This document shows, piece by piece, positions 11,312 through 23,300 of a DNA stretch of 64,000 nucleotides. The first letter of the stretch is position 1. Each line of letters begins with the position of its first letter. A program made the translations under genes and the position numbers. The stretch is from Mugil cephalus (lineage: Eukaryota; Chordata; Actinopteri; Mugiliformes; Mugilidae). A model generated the notes under the pieces. It did no database searches. It had not been told where the DNA came from and was given only the letters and a program-made list of their open reading frames with translations. The stretch lies in NCBI RefSeq assembly GCF_022458985.1, contig NC_061781.1:19251001-19315000 (forward strand). Reading direction: 5' to 3'.

Positions 11312-14300
11312 GCTTGATGCTGCCGTACAAAGTCAGCAAACTGCCGGTCCTTAGCGTAGAGCTCAATGATGCGTATCCTGTCTTGGATTTCCTGCAGAAA
11401 AACACATGATATCAGTCAGGAGAGAGCATTACATCACTGACAGATAAACAGTAAACTGAACAGGCTGCGGTTCAATCAAAACATGACATTTTAAAGTCAG
11501 AAAAACACAACAATGGCTTTTTTCATGGGGCTGCGAAAATCCAGATGATGTTAGCCACTTGAGATTTCCTGATCAGGTCCTTGACAGGTACAATTTGGAT
11601 AAATAAATGGGAAGTAATGTGTGTTGCCTTGGGTCAGTAACTGGAATCCAGAAACCCTTCAGCAAAACACATTTCCCACCTGCTCTTTCATAAAAACTGT
11701 ATAAATTAGGGACTAAGGGACTAAACTCATTGTTTTTTTCTGCATAAAACTTGAGCTTTTCAAAACATTCTTCAGTGCATGTCATTCTTCAAAACCAACT
11801 GATTTTGTCAGGGACCACGGTATAAAATAACCACTGCACCAGCTCCAGAGGTGAACGACTTGGGTGTTACTTCTGGTTAATGTTCGGCCAGACAGCAGAA
11901 GTAACGGTGTGTGGAAGAAGACACACACACACGCACCTCCTTCGTCAGTTCGCTGTTCTCGTAGATGTGTCGTATCTCCTCGCTGCTGAAGTCAGTGGAG
12001 GCCTCCGCGCTGGCGCTGCTGTACAGCGTAGCTTCAGGATAGCGCCGGTAGTAGTGGCTGTAGCCTGTGGTGGCCTCGCTCTCGTACATGGGGTTGTACT
12101 TGGTTGCTCTCTCCAAAGATGGAAGACTCTCTGTTCGCCTGCAAAATAACGTGAGAAATCATTCACAGCGTGGAGACAGGATTAAAAAAAAAAAACAGCT
12201 GTAGATCAAATAGGGAGCCAGAAAAGAATATTTAGGTGCAGTGAAGAAGTCAGTAGTGAGGATTTAACCTTGAATAACCTTAGAAATAGATTAGCACAAT
12301 ATCAGATCGCCATCAGGACCAAAACCACCCAGGCCATCGCTCTCCCTCACCCCCGACCATTCCCTAAGACACCTTTCCATCGTCATTACATCACTGTATA
12401 TTTTCAGCTTTTTATTTTTCTGAATTGTATATATTGCTTTTTTTCTTATTTTTTTTGCTAAGTTAATTAACAAAAACAGGTAAAAAAAAAACAAACAAAT
12501 AAAAAACGTCAAATTCAATAGAGGGTAAGCACATGACGTCACATCCGGCAGAATCTCCGTGGTTACGGCAAAAAGTGACAGTTGAACATAGAGATTAGCC
12601 ACAATAGTTTGAATCATAGACTTTAATAGTATCTAATTTGTAAAATTTTAATTTAAGAATAGGTGAAGAGTTGTTGTGTGATTGGCTGTACCAACAGATT
12701 TGAAAAGCAGTCATTTATTTATTTTAACAGACATCTCCGACTTTGAAAAGAGAAGTAAAATTATCGCTGCAGAAGAAACAACTGGAATCCAGGTACAGAA
12801 ACTTGCAAAACTTGCAGAAAGGTGCTGTGGTTCACATTTAGTGTCAGGTAATATTAATTTATGCTGTATTATACTGTATGAAGTCATACTTTAAGTTACT
12901 TCTTCACTTACGTTCTGGAGGACTGTCGGATATTTGTCGATGTTGTTGTTTTGGCGTAGTTATGGCCGACAGTAACTATTTAATTTCCAGCAATAACTAA
13001 CAACAAAACAAACGTAATATTTGTGATCACTCCTCGTCATCCTTTTAACGTCTGGTCGGATGCTACAGTATTGTATTGCTAACGTCACGTCTCAGTGAAG
13101 CTCTTAGCATTAGCATATTTTATTTAGCAACAATTATCATACCTCAAATGAACAAAAACTAACCGAAACCGAGGCTAATCCACTTTTCCAAATCCATACT
13201 AGTTCATATGCATCATTGTCGAGTCCAGTTGTCCTTAATTTGATCTGATAATGCACATTTTGTTTTCTAGCTGTATTTACCGATACGTTTCACCGTGTTT
13301 TTACCACTCAGAGGGGCGTGGCCTCGAGCGGAAGTGACGTCACGATATATCCTCTATAAAGAGATTCTGATTTTGATTCTGATTAAATGTTTGAGGTTAA
13401 CGCAGGGAATGTTAACAGGCAACTCTGAGATCCGTACCAGACACACAGGCATACTGATGGATAGCAAACAAACACTTTATGCTTGACTTTAAAAGAAAGA
13501 CTAAATAAACAAAGGAGCAAACAAAGGCATCACCAGACTCCAAACACCCAGGCAGAGGTAGCTGCACTGCTCCAAGTTAAGAAGGATAAAAAGATGCTCC
13601 CGTGGATAATTCTGGTCACCTTACTGACAATGCAGACGTGGGATTTCTCAAATGAGTTGAAGAAAATAAGCAGGCTTGTTTCCTAAAAAGCCCACTTACA
13701 TTTAAGGAGGTAAAGTCATCGGACAAAGTAAATCTAAGCATATCTGTTGACTATCAAACAGCCACAGTTTGTTTGGATTCAGGGACACAACTCACTCCCT
13801 TGGAAGGCAGGTAAGAAAAAAAACTGGCAAGCCCCAAATTGAATTAAAACTGCATTTAAACTGGTGGCAATGTGTTTTTTTTTTATGCAACTTCAATAGA
13901 TGCATCTGAGTCTTATAAACATAACTGAGTATTTGTTATTCTTAAAATTGAGCTTTGTGTATCTTGTGTCAAACACGAAAATTTGTTAAAATGTCCTTTA
14001 GGGTCATGTGCCGAGAAGATCAAGAGTTTACAAGATGGGAAAATGTTCTCGAAAGTACAACGATTAGTTTCAAAATTGTTTGGCTACAAGAATCGACGTC
14101 ATAATTTAAAACTCTGACACGTGTATATTTGCACAACTGGTTTTCAAGTCGGATGATTTTTTGGCAGCTTCATCTGTCTGTTTCTTACTGTTTGACGAAG
14201 TGTAGCCCCATCACTCAGCATATTTACAGAGTTCAGTTACTGCTTCATTTATTTTCTTTCAACCTTTTGCAGTTTCAAATTATGCCATAATATTAATCCC

Positions 14301-17300
14301 ATAAGAACCCTTCTTTTTTTGGCCATTGTGTTACCTCCGTTCACGTGAAAGTTTGCAAGATACACGCGTCTTGTAGACTCACAAATAACTCTTGCTGCTC
14401 TGTGCCATTTAAAACAGTAACATAGCACAGATTACACGTCGTCTCCGAGGATCACCAATGACCGTTTGAGGGCGTTGGACCGGTAATCCTCACCGTATGG
14501 GGTCCTCTGACTCATCCTTGTCGTACTGATCCCGCAACGTCCTGGCCAGGAAGAAGATGACACCGGAGGCCACCAATAAGAAGCCGGCTACGGAGGCGAT
14601 CGCTATGCCGACCACAAGCGGCTCGGATACGTACTCCTCGCAGTGTTCTCCTCTGTACCACCAGTTCTCCCCAACGCGGCACCTGGAGGTGAAAAGTGCC
14701 AAATTCAACAGTGATAAAATAATTTCCACTCAAGCTACAAGAGCCAAAGGTTACACAGTGTAAATCATGTTAAAAAAATGTTGACTTAATGCTCAGTGAT
14801 GTTGGTCCTTAACGAGGTTCATAACATTAAGTTCTGTATTCAATTACTAATACTTTGCTTTGGAATAAAAATCTCCCTCACGTGTTTGTTTCCTCTCTCC
14901 ATGGAGCACGGCTCTTGGCTGGACGGCACTAGGTAAATAACAATCCAACAGAGCTGCATGCTTGTTTTATGATGTGGTAGTGGGTGCGAAACAAAGGTTA
15001 GCAATCGTCTTGGCACGCGATCTCGTCTGTGTCTGTTCGTAATCACTCAATTTAAAGCTCGCCACACACAAAAGCCTGAGCAGAGCCAGCAGACATGTTT
15101 CTGACACTGATTTCCATATCATCTTGCACACATTAACCCAACGACAATGCGTGTTTGGACACTGGAACACATGCACACACATTAAAACACACAAAATATG
15201 TTTGTGAGGATTATAATGATCTAAAAAGTATGGTTGTCATGGCATGCGCAACATTGCAGTAAACACAATCTGATAATATATGTCCCAAAGCTGAAAAACG
15301 GAACAAAATTCTAATTAAATCTTAGCAATTATCCCTCTGCAAATGGTGGTCATTGTTTTCATTTGTGTACACCACATTAAATGCCGTAGGGTGTAAATAA
15401 AAAATAACACACTGGTGCCAAATGTTGACTTGACGAATTTATTAAAAGCCAAAAATATAAATCTCCTTTAGACACTTAATTGGTTTTTGCAGCCAGAAAG
15501 GGTGCAAAAGTAAATCTTTGTTTCATTTAGTTGTTTACGACAATAATTCGTACAGATATATATATATACAGAAAAACAAAGAATGATTTGGGGTGCATCC
15601 CTCCATCTCCACATGTCCAACTTACTGCCAAGCGCACCAGCTTTAAAACTAGCAGACTCTGGTCTCCTGCGTGAACTGCAATAACACTTGAAAATCTGTT
15701 TAGTGTTACGTGACGGAGTCCCAGCCTTACAAACCTGCAAACTCAGACACTTTTTCCCCACACACACACAAGCAGATCACTTCCCCTAATCCCCACCCAC
15801 CTGCAGATGGCTCCCTGGCCAGGGATGATGTCACACTTGCCGTCATTGAGGCAAAAGTCAGTCTGCAGCTCACAGATACTCTGACAGGGCAGGCCGTCCA
15901 CGCTGAAGTAGCCAGCATTACAGACGCACTCCGCCTCCCCAGACCATTTGTTCACTTTACACTCCGCATATTCGTTGCATGCCTGGAACTTGCACGGGTC
16001 GGCCTGGTCGCCTGGAAATTACAGACATGGAGAAGTGCTGACTTAAAAAGTTGGAACGAAAGCGTTTGAATCTTTTGAAACAAAAGAGATCTGTGTTTTG
16101 TTTTGTTTTTTTTGTTGTTGATTTCTTGGCAGCGTTCAGTTACGAAATGGTAATGACACATACAGTACGCACAAATCAATATTGAGCAACATGTTTTTAA
16201 ATGGGATGACGTCGCGCTTGTGACGCAGACTTATGTCTTTAGCACTGGGTGTCGATTAGTCATGATTGTTACAATGGAAAACATTTTTTTTTCGTAACCA
16301 AGTTTTCAGGCTGAGATGTCCCAATAGTTTAATATTACTGGCAGCACGAAGGAGAAGGACAGCTCGTGGCTGGACAGACTGATACAGAAGGCGAGCTCTG
16401 TGGTAGGGCCAGAGCTGGAGCCCCTGACATCCAGTCCATCATGAGCAATGTCCACCACCCTCTAAATGAGACCCTATTTAAGAGATAATCAAGTTTACTG
16501 ATGTCCTCACATCGGTTCAATATGACATAAGGAAATGCTATTATACAAACTAATAGGGATGAAATGCGTTCCGTGTGAAACTGCTCACACAGTAAGCCTT
16601 TAATAATATGTGTTAGCATGGCTGCAGTCCAATGTAGCCCTGATTAACTCATCTCAGCGGATGTGACACCTTATGAAACTACGGTGTGCGATGCGTCACA
16701 GCTGAGAGTTAACCCTCAGGTCCTTTCAATAATGCTCTGAGATTGAGTTAAGAATTCTTCGACATTTCTGGGAGATAGCTTAAACAACACCTCGCTGCAC
16801 TGTGAAGCGTGAAGCGTGCATCACTGACAACCCACCTGATTCAACGTCCAACGAGTACTTATCGATGGCGAGGTTCATGGTCTGGTAGGCTGTGTTACAG
16901 AAGTCCTCAAGGATCAGATAGACGGTGGTCGTAACCCCGCGAGCCACGGGCCTCCCGAATTTCATCCGACTGTTGACAACAATGCTCCCATTCCTGAAGT
17001 TCAGGATCTCCAGGTTCTCAAAGTGGCTCAAGTTCGATTGAAGGTAGGGAACAAGCTGGTAAAGATTGAAAAAAATGTGTAATTTGATGTGGCATGGCAA
17101 AGAATATGAGAGAACAGCGGAAACAATGAAAGTCACAAGTAGTGTAAAAATGGTGGTTACCAGCTCTATGAACCGTTGCTCCAAAGCTTTGTACTCTGGA
17201 GAGCTCTTGTTGAAGAGGTCCTCTGAGAAGGCCATGTTGGTCACTCTGAGGCTGAAGAAAACAATCAGCGCTCGTCCAGGGTTTATAGGCATGGCGATGC

Positions 17301-20300
17301 TGGCCTGGTCCGTGCCGTGCCCCACGCTGAACGGGAATCCGGTGCTGCCCTCTTCCGAGTGGTTAGTCAAGCCGTAACCATAATGAATCACGTCAAATCC
17401 GTTGTCTCCAATAGTGGCATCGTCCAAGCCTTCATTACTGGTCTGGATCTGAGGAGAAAATGTGCCAGTAGGTTGGTGTAAAAATCTCTATTGACTATGA
17501 ACAGTTCAAATATATTAATTTGGTTTACAACAAACAAGTACAAATACAAGTTAACAAGATGCAAGGCCAACGTTAGATGTTATTTAGCCCTAGCTGTGAT
17601 TTGAGCACTGTTCATAGGTTAATGTTTGAATAGCTGAGGTGACATGCGTTTACATGCACAGCTTAATCAAGCTATGCTCGAAATTTGACATTCTGAATGC
17701 GGTTCTTGTCCCAGTTTACATGCAACGGAGAAAATCGAATAACTGACGGGAACATGTCCTCCTCCTCCACACCAGGTGGCGATGTTGATGTCTTTTCAGT
17801 GTTAATACGCCCCCTTTCCGGTTGACCTATTACGTCATATAATAAACAACCAGTGTCGGTACCAGATCTCCTCGTGTGAGTATTGGGAGCTTCCAGATGC
17901 TGCGATGATGTAGGGGACTTTGACGTTGCGTTTTATAATTCGTTGGACAACAGGAAGAAGCGGAAGTGAAGAGAGGTTAGCAGTTTTAGCGGTTAGCGGT
18001 TGTTATCGAAGCAGAGCAACTTATCGGTTTTGTTTTGTCCTTTTGTTCTTTGGATAAATTGATAAAAGCTGTATTTTACTTAATCTACTATACAAATGAA
18101 TGGATTGAACATATTTTACGTTACTTTTTCTGAATAATGTGCAGTCATTGTATTTTTTGCGTTTTATGGAAAATTAAAAATTATAAATAAAAAACTTCAT
18201 CAAGTAGGCAAAAAAAAAAAGATAAACAAAAAATAAATGAAACACGTGTTGTCTATACACAAACTGATTTCGCAGTCCATGTTGAATGGAGTTGAATGTC
18301 GAACTGGAAATGCTGGATACTCACCCAAGCAGATCTGGTACCTACGCTGGAGTCTAATGTGGCAGACCACCATGTCAAACAACAACAAGATGGATAATAG
18401 TACAGATTTTTTAATCTCGTACATAATGTGAGAAAATCAATTTCCAATCACATTAACTGGGTGTCTTAATTGAATAAGGAGAACTCTGATTTTAGTCGGA
18501 GTAACGCGTTCACATGCCCTTAAGTTGTCCAGTTAAAATCGGATTAAGGCAATCATTTGTTTTTGTTTTTTCATGTGCATGTAAACATACTGAAAAAAAA
18601 AAAGCTGTAGACAAAAATGGACAAAAATATATCAGTGGTCAGTAGCTTACAGCAGCATATCTAAAAACAAAAGTAAAAGAGCTGCATCTTTTTCCGCAAT
18701 TTTTTAGACAAAAAAACGTGTTTAACCCATAAAATCTCCTTGATTCTTTTGCTGTACCTCCACCAGTGAAGGGATGTCTATGTCAGGCAATCCCTCAGAA
18801 CCAGGGCCAACGTCAGAGACACGAGTGAAAGGTGACTCCTTCTCTGGAGACAGGGCAGTCGTTTGGGCAGGGCTTGGAGAGTCGGTCACTGATGGCTCTG
18901 GATTTTCTATATTCACCAGTAAGATCTCATCCTCCGTGAGATCCTCTGTCGAGATCACTGGAGTTTCTGTGGTCTCGTCTACCAGCGGAGCTTCAGGTAC
19001 AGTCTCGTGCTTCGGCTCATCTACTAACACAGGTTCCTCCAGTACCACATTAATGGCTGCATCTTCCTCCGCTTGTTTGGTGACAACTTCCTCTTCTCCA
19101 GGTGGAACATCTGGGAGGTCGGACTCTTCCTCCCCAACAGGAAGCAGATCCGTTTCTGCCGCCTCTGGCTCTGACGTTTCACTCACAGTATCTATCGTTT
19201 CTGGAGATGGGACTAGCGCAGGCAACACTTGTTCTTCTTCAGTGGTTTCAGTTGATATTGTGGAGACCTCAAGCTCCTCAGGAATCTCCACCTCATTCTC
19301 CACAACCTCTTCCACAGATGCAGTTGGTTCTTCTCCCACTGCAGCGACTTCAACTTTCTCTGCTTCAGCTACAGATGTAGCATGTGTACTAATGTGGATT
19401 TCTTCTGCTAACAACACATCCACCGATGTGGTCTCTTCATGGGACGCTTCGTCTTCTTCTGCTGCGACTGTAGATGGTTCGAGCAAGCTCTCTATTTCTT
19501 CTGTGCCTGAACCAGAGGCCTCCATTTCCACAGGCGGTTCAGGCAATGTGACGCTCCCTGGGAGATCAGCTGGAATTTCTTCGCGTGGGGGGGTCTCGGC
19601 AGCAGGAGTCTGCACAATGTCCTCTAGCAGCAGACCCTCCTCCTCGATGCCTGGAAAAACACAGATGAGGAGAAATTCAATCTAATGGTCTCCTTTTATA
19701 GCAACTGGCTGCTTCTTTTCAGAGCTCACAAAGAAAATATTTGACTTTAGGAGCTGAAAGATATAAATTTAAACAAGTGGGTGGTTAATACTTCCAGAAA
19801 GTGGAGGAAATAGTTTTTTTTTTTTAAAAAAAAAGGCCGGTAGCAAACCTCGGAAGGAAAAATTAAAAGTGACACAAGATAATATATATGTGTGTGTCAA
19901 AGGTCAGCGCTTACCGTCAGCTTCAGGTGCAATAGTTGTCAGGACAAGAGGAGGAGACACAACGACACTCTCCTCCAGAACAGTAACATCATTCTCTGCT
20001 GTTGCAGCTGTGTTGGTTTCGAAGGGTTCCTGCAGGACATCATCTTTGATGTCCTCTTCTAGAGTCAAGACCTCTGGTGGCTCATCAACAGCACTGACCT
20101 GCATCAGAAACAGACTTTATTATCTCACTGTTATCGCTTCCTTTAAGAGCCTAACCTTAGAGATTCTTCCGAACACGATGATAATCATAACTATTAAGAA
20201 ACTAGGTTCCGTGTTCTCAATTGCATTCAGTAGCAATGACAAAAATCTGCTGTCTATAACCTTTATTGAAGGGGTGTTAAGCATACACGCTGCATACTTT

Positions 20301-23300
20301 TAATATCATCAAAATGAAAAACCATGCAGCTGAACCTAAAGTATTCCGAATCAAAACAAGGGCAGCAAAGTGCTTCAGTGGCACAGTAGCGCTGAGCTCT
20401 TGCTTGTAAATCAATTACTGAGATGAAATTTGCCAAACTGTCCCAACTCATTTAATGAGTCAAATTAATCACAATAAAGTGAACCAGCAGACACATTTAG
20501 CGCAACCCAAACTCTGATCACCATTAAAGAGCATACTCAGCCACAAGACAGCACAAATAAAGATGGTATTACTTGTCTAAATAAACTCATATGTGCAGTC
20601 TCTCCACTCGACTCGCCGTGGTGCACTGCGCTCCCGTCTCTGCCCCAGAATAGCAGTGGATTATTAGAGCAAGAGCCAAACTAATCCTGAAAGCTTCACT
20701 TCATCCTCGCTGGTGAGCTCATCCCCTACCTACACTGGTGGAGTCTGGATAACGTCTCAAGCCTGTTACAGGTTATCGCAACATCACTCATGCTACAGTC
20801 GTCAGCATCCTCGAACAAAAAGTTATTCATCAACTTTGCGGCGCTCGGAGCAGCTGGAGCACCTGGAGAGAGATTGTTGTCATGACAGTTGTGGAGGTAA
20901 CTTGTTACTCACCGTGGCTCCATCTGCAGTGTTGACAGACTCAGGAACCTCAGACACTGTGGAACCAGAGGAGAAATAACTATTAATACAAACTGACATA
21001 CAAAAGGCAAGTGCGCCAAACAGCCTAAATATTTCTGCCTGCCAGAGTCTACAAAATCCTTTAAACTGTAAGCATTTCAGTGCTGATATCCTGCAGTTTG
21101 ACAGCGTTACCTTCAGGGGTAAATATCTACAAATCAGTGCAAAAATCTGGAGTGAATATCAGCCACCGTCGGCCAAGGCTATTACTGCACCACCTCCAAA
21201 GGAGAAAAACAAAGCCAAGCTGTGTTTTTAAGTTCCCCAGCCACACATGTCAGCCATATGAGAGTGTTTAGCCATTATTTCAGATGTCACAGACTATAAC
21301 TAATGCGAGCATCACGGGGCATCCATTTCCAGAGGAGCTCAGTAACGCAGTAAACTAATGACACGCATTCTTTGAAAACAAGAAATCTCGCAGGAGGTGG
21401 AGGAGATGGTATAGACATTATCACATCATTTAAGGGACGCAGGCAGCAGAAAGTGGGAGCTAGCTAACCTACTTACGGAGTGGCTGAATCTACGAGTGTT
21501 GGCCTTGCGTCTGCAGCGGTTGCGAGTTAAAGGAGCGCTCCGCCAGTTTTGCATGAAAAGGTTCACGTGGGGATGATGAGGCCAGTAGCTAGCCAGAGCC
21601 AACGGCTACTAGCTTAACACACCTAATCCTTAACCGAATCAACTGAGGTGCATTGTGCACCAAGTCTTTTAGGGAAAAGAGGCTGCCCGGAATATTAAAT
21701 TAAGGTGTCTGCGCTCCTTCTGCATCGATTCTGATCTTGTTTTTCGGAAACCATCCATCACGAGCACGATAACGTCATGTGAGTGCAACGCAAGATCCGC
21801 AAAGTCCTCGTTTTGAGATTGTGCAAGCCAAAATAAAGGATCAAAGCAAAGCCAAAAAAACAAAGTCCTCAAATTTCAAACGTCATTTTTGCTGAACCCC
21901 TCTTCGCCGACCATTTAATGACAAGGATTAAACTGCAGCACAGAATAAATACACAGTTCCTATAACTGATGACTCTGTTATTTGTTCATTAAAAATGGTT
22001 CACTTTTGGGCTAAAACTTCTTATAAATACATCTCTGTCGACTTTGACAGAAAAAGAAGTCAAATAAGAAACAGATGAGACTATTAAAACCCTGGAATGT
22101 TTTCTCAAGTGGTGTACCGTATGTTGTAATATCAATGCAGGGTCTTCTGTGGCTCTATTTGATGTGACACATGGAGGTTTGCCCTGCACTTCATGCGCCA
22201 CGGCTGCCAAGGCATTCCCGGTGACTTCACTGCCATGCAAATTAAATAAATAGCTACACTGGAGGCATGTGGGTGTCCTGTTGCACTGCGGGGAATATCT
22301 TTAGGAAGACTGGCAGCGGTGCGCAGGGCCATTAACTCACCAGTCTCCGGCTCGTCGTAATGAAGGGCGTCAGTGAGGACGTTTTTGACCTCGCTGATGG
22401 TGTACGCCACCGTGGGGGGCTCTTTGATCTCACGGTATGAGTTCTCCACTCGGTTCGACTGCAGGGTCAGGTAGTCCAGCTGCTCACCGCTCACTCCCGC
22501 TCCATCCACCACCACCGTGACGGCGTAGTCCACCACCACCACGCCGTCCGGCCTGCAGCCACGAAAATGGAGTTGAAACATCCAATCAATGCAAGATGTT
22601 AAAAATGCACAAAAACGCAGCCTTAACATCTGGCCCCTAGACGTTTCACCCCCATTCACACCTTGAGACTGAAGCCTCTTGCTGACAATGGATTGTTAAA
22701 GCCTTAATTGGAGAAAGAAGACATTTTCCTCCAACTGCACGTACGTATCTGGTCATTAACAGACGCTAGTCACACATGTTTCTGATGAGCAGCATCCACA
22801 GATGTTTGTCTTTAAACTCCCAAACCGCTCTCTTAGGAGTGAAGAAGCTACTTGAGTGAGTGCTGAAATGTCTTTGCTGCCCTTGTTTTCAGCTCTTTTT
22901 GGAAATTTGGAAATTCTTCCTCTTCTTCTTCTTCTTCTTCTTCTTCAGACAGATTTGACACGCCACTTTGAGCATGTCAAATAAAATTATGATTCACGAC
23001 CAGCGCCATATTTTTCTATTTCCATTTCTATTTCTATTACTTACCTCCAAAAGGTGGAGGTCTTAACCCTCTCTGTTCGCCTCAGTTATTAACCCCCTCC
23101 ATCTTTCATTACAGGGGTCAGGCTTTCCAAGAGGTACCCCAACCTCTCAGGAAGTCTCACTCCTTAGGCTCCTTTACACCTGAAGAGCATCCTCCCTCAT
23201 GTCCTGTGTACCAATAAACCTCCTTGCATCAGTTTTGTCAGTAAAGGGTAGATTTTGACTGAGGTTGAACACAGTTTATCTTAATGGTACATTTTATTTG

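Noticed and set aside
12291-12617. A 108-codon minus-strand frame with hydrophobic runs
   Set aside because: Hydrophobicity comes from poly-T tracts in an intron; no splice sites or homology.
18774-19685. A 303-codon plus-strand open frame rich in Ser, Thr and Gly
   Set aside because: It is the reverse-strand shadow of the acidic impg2 mucin-like exon; Glu/Thr/Val codons read as Ser/Thr/Gly on the other strand.
22132-22659. A 175-codon minus-strand frame
   Set aside because: Only 22341-22552 is exon (SEA1). The extensions on both sides run past splice sites into intron.
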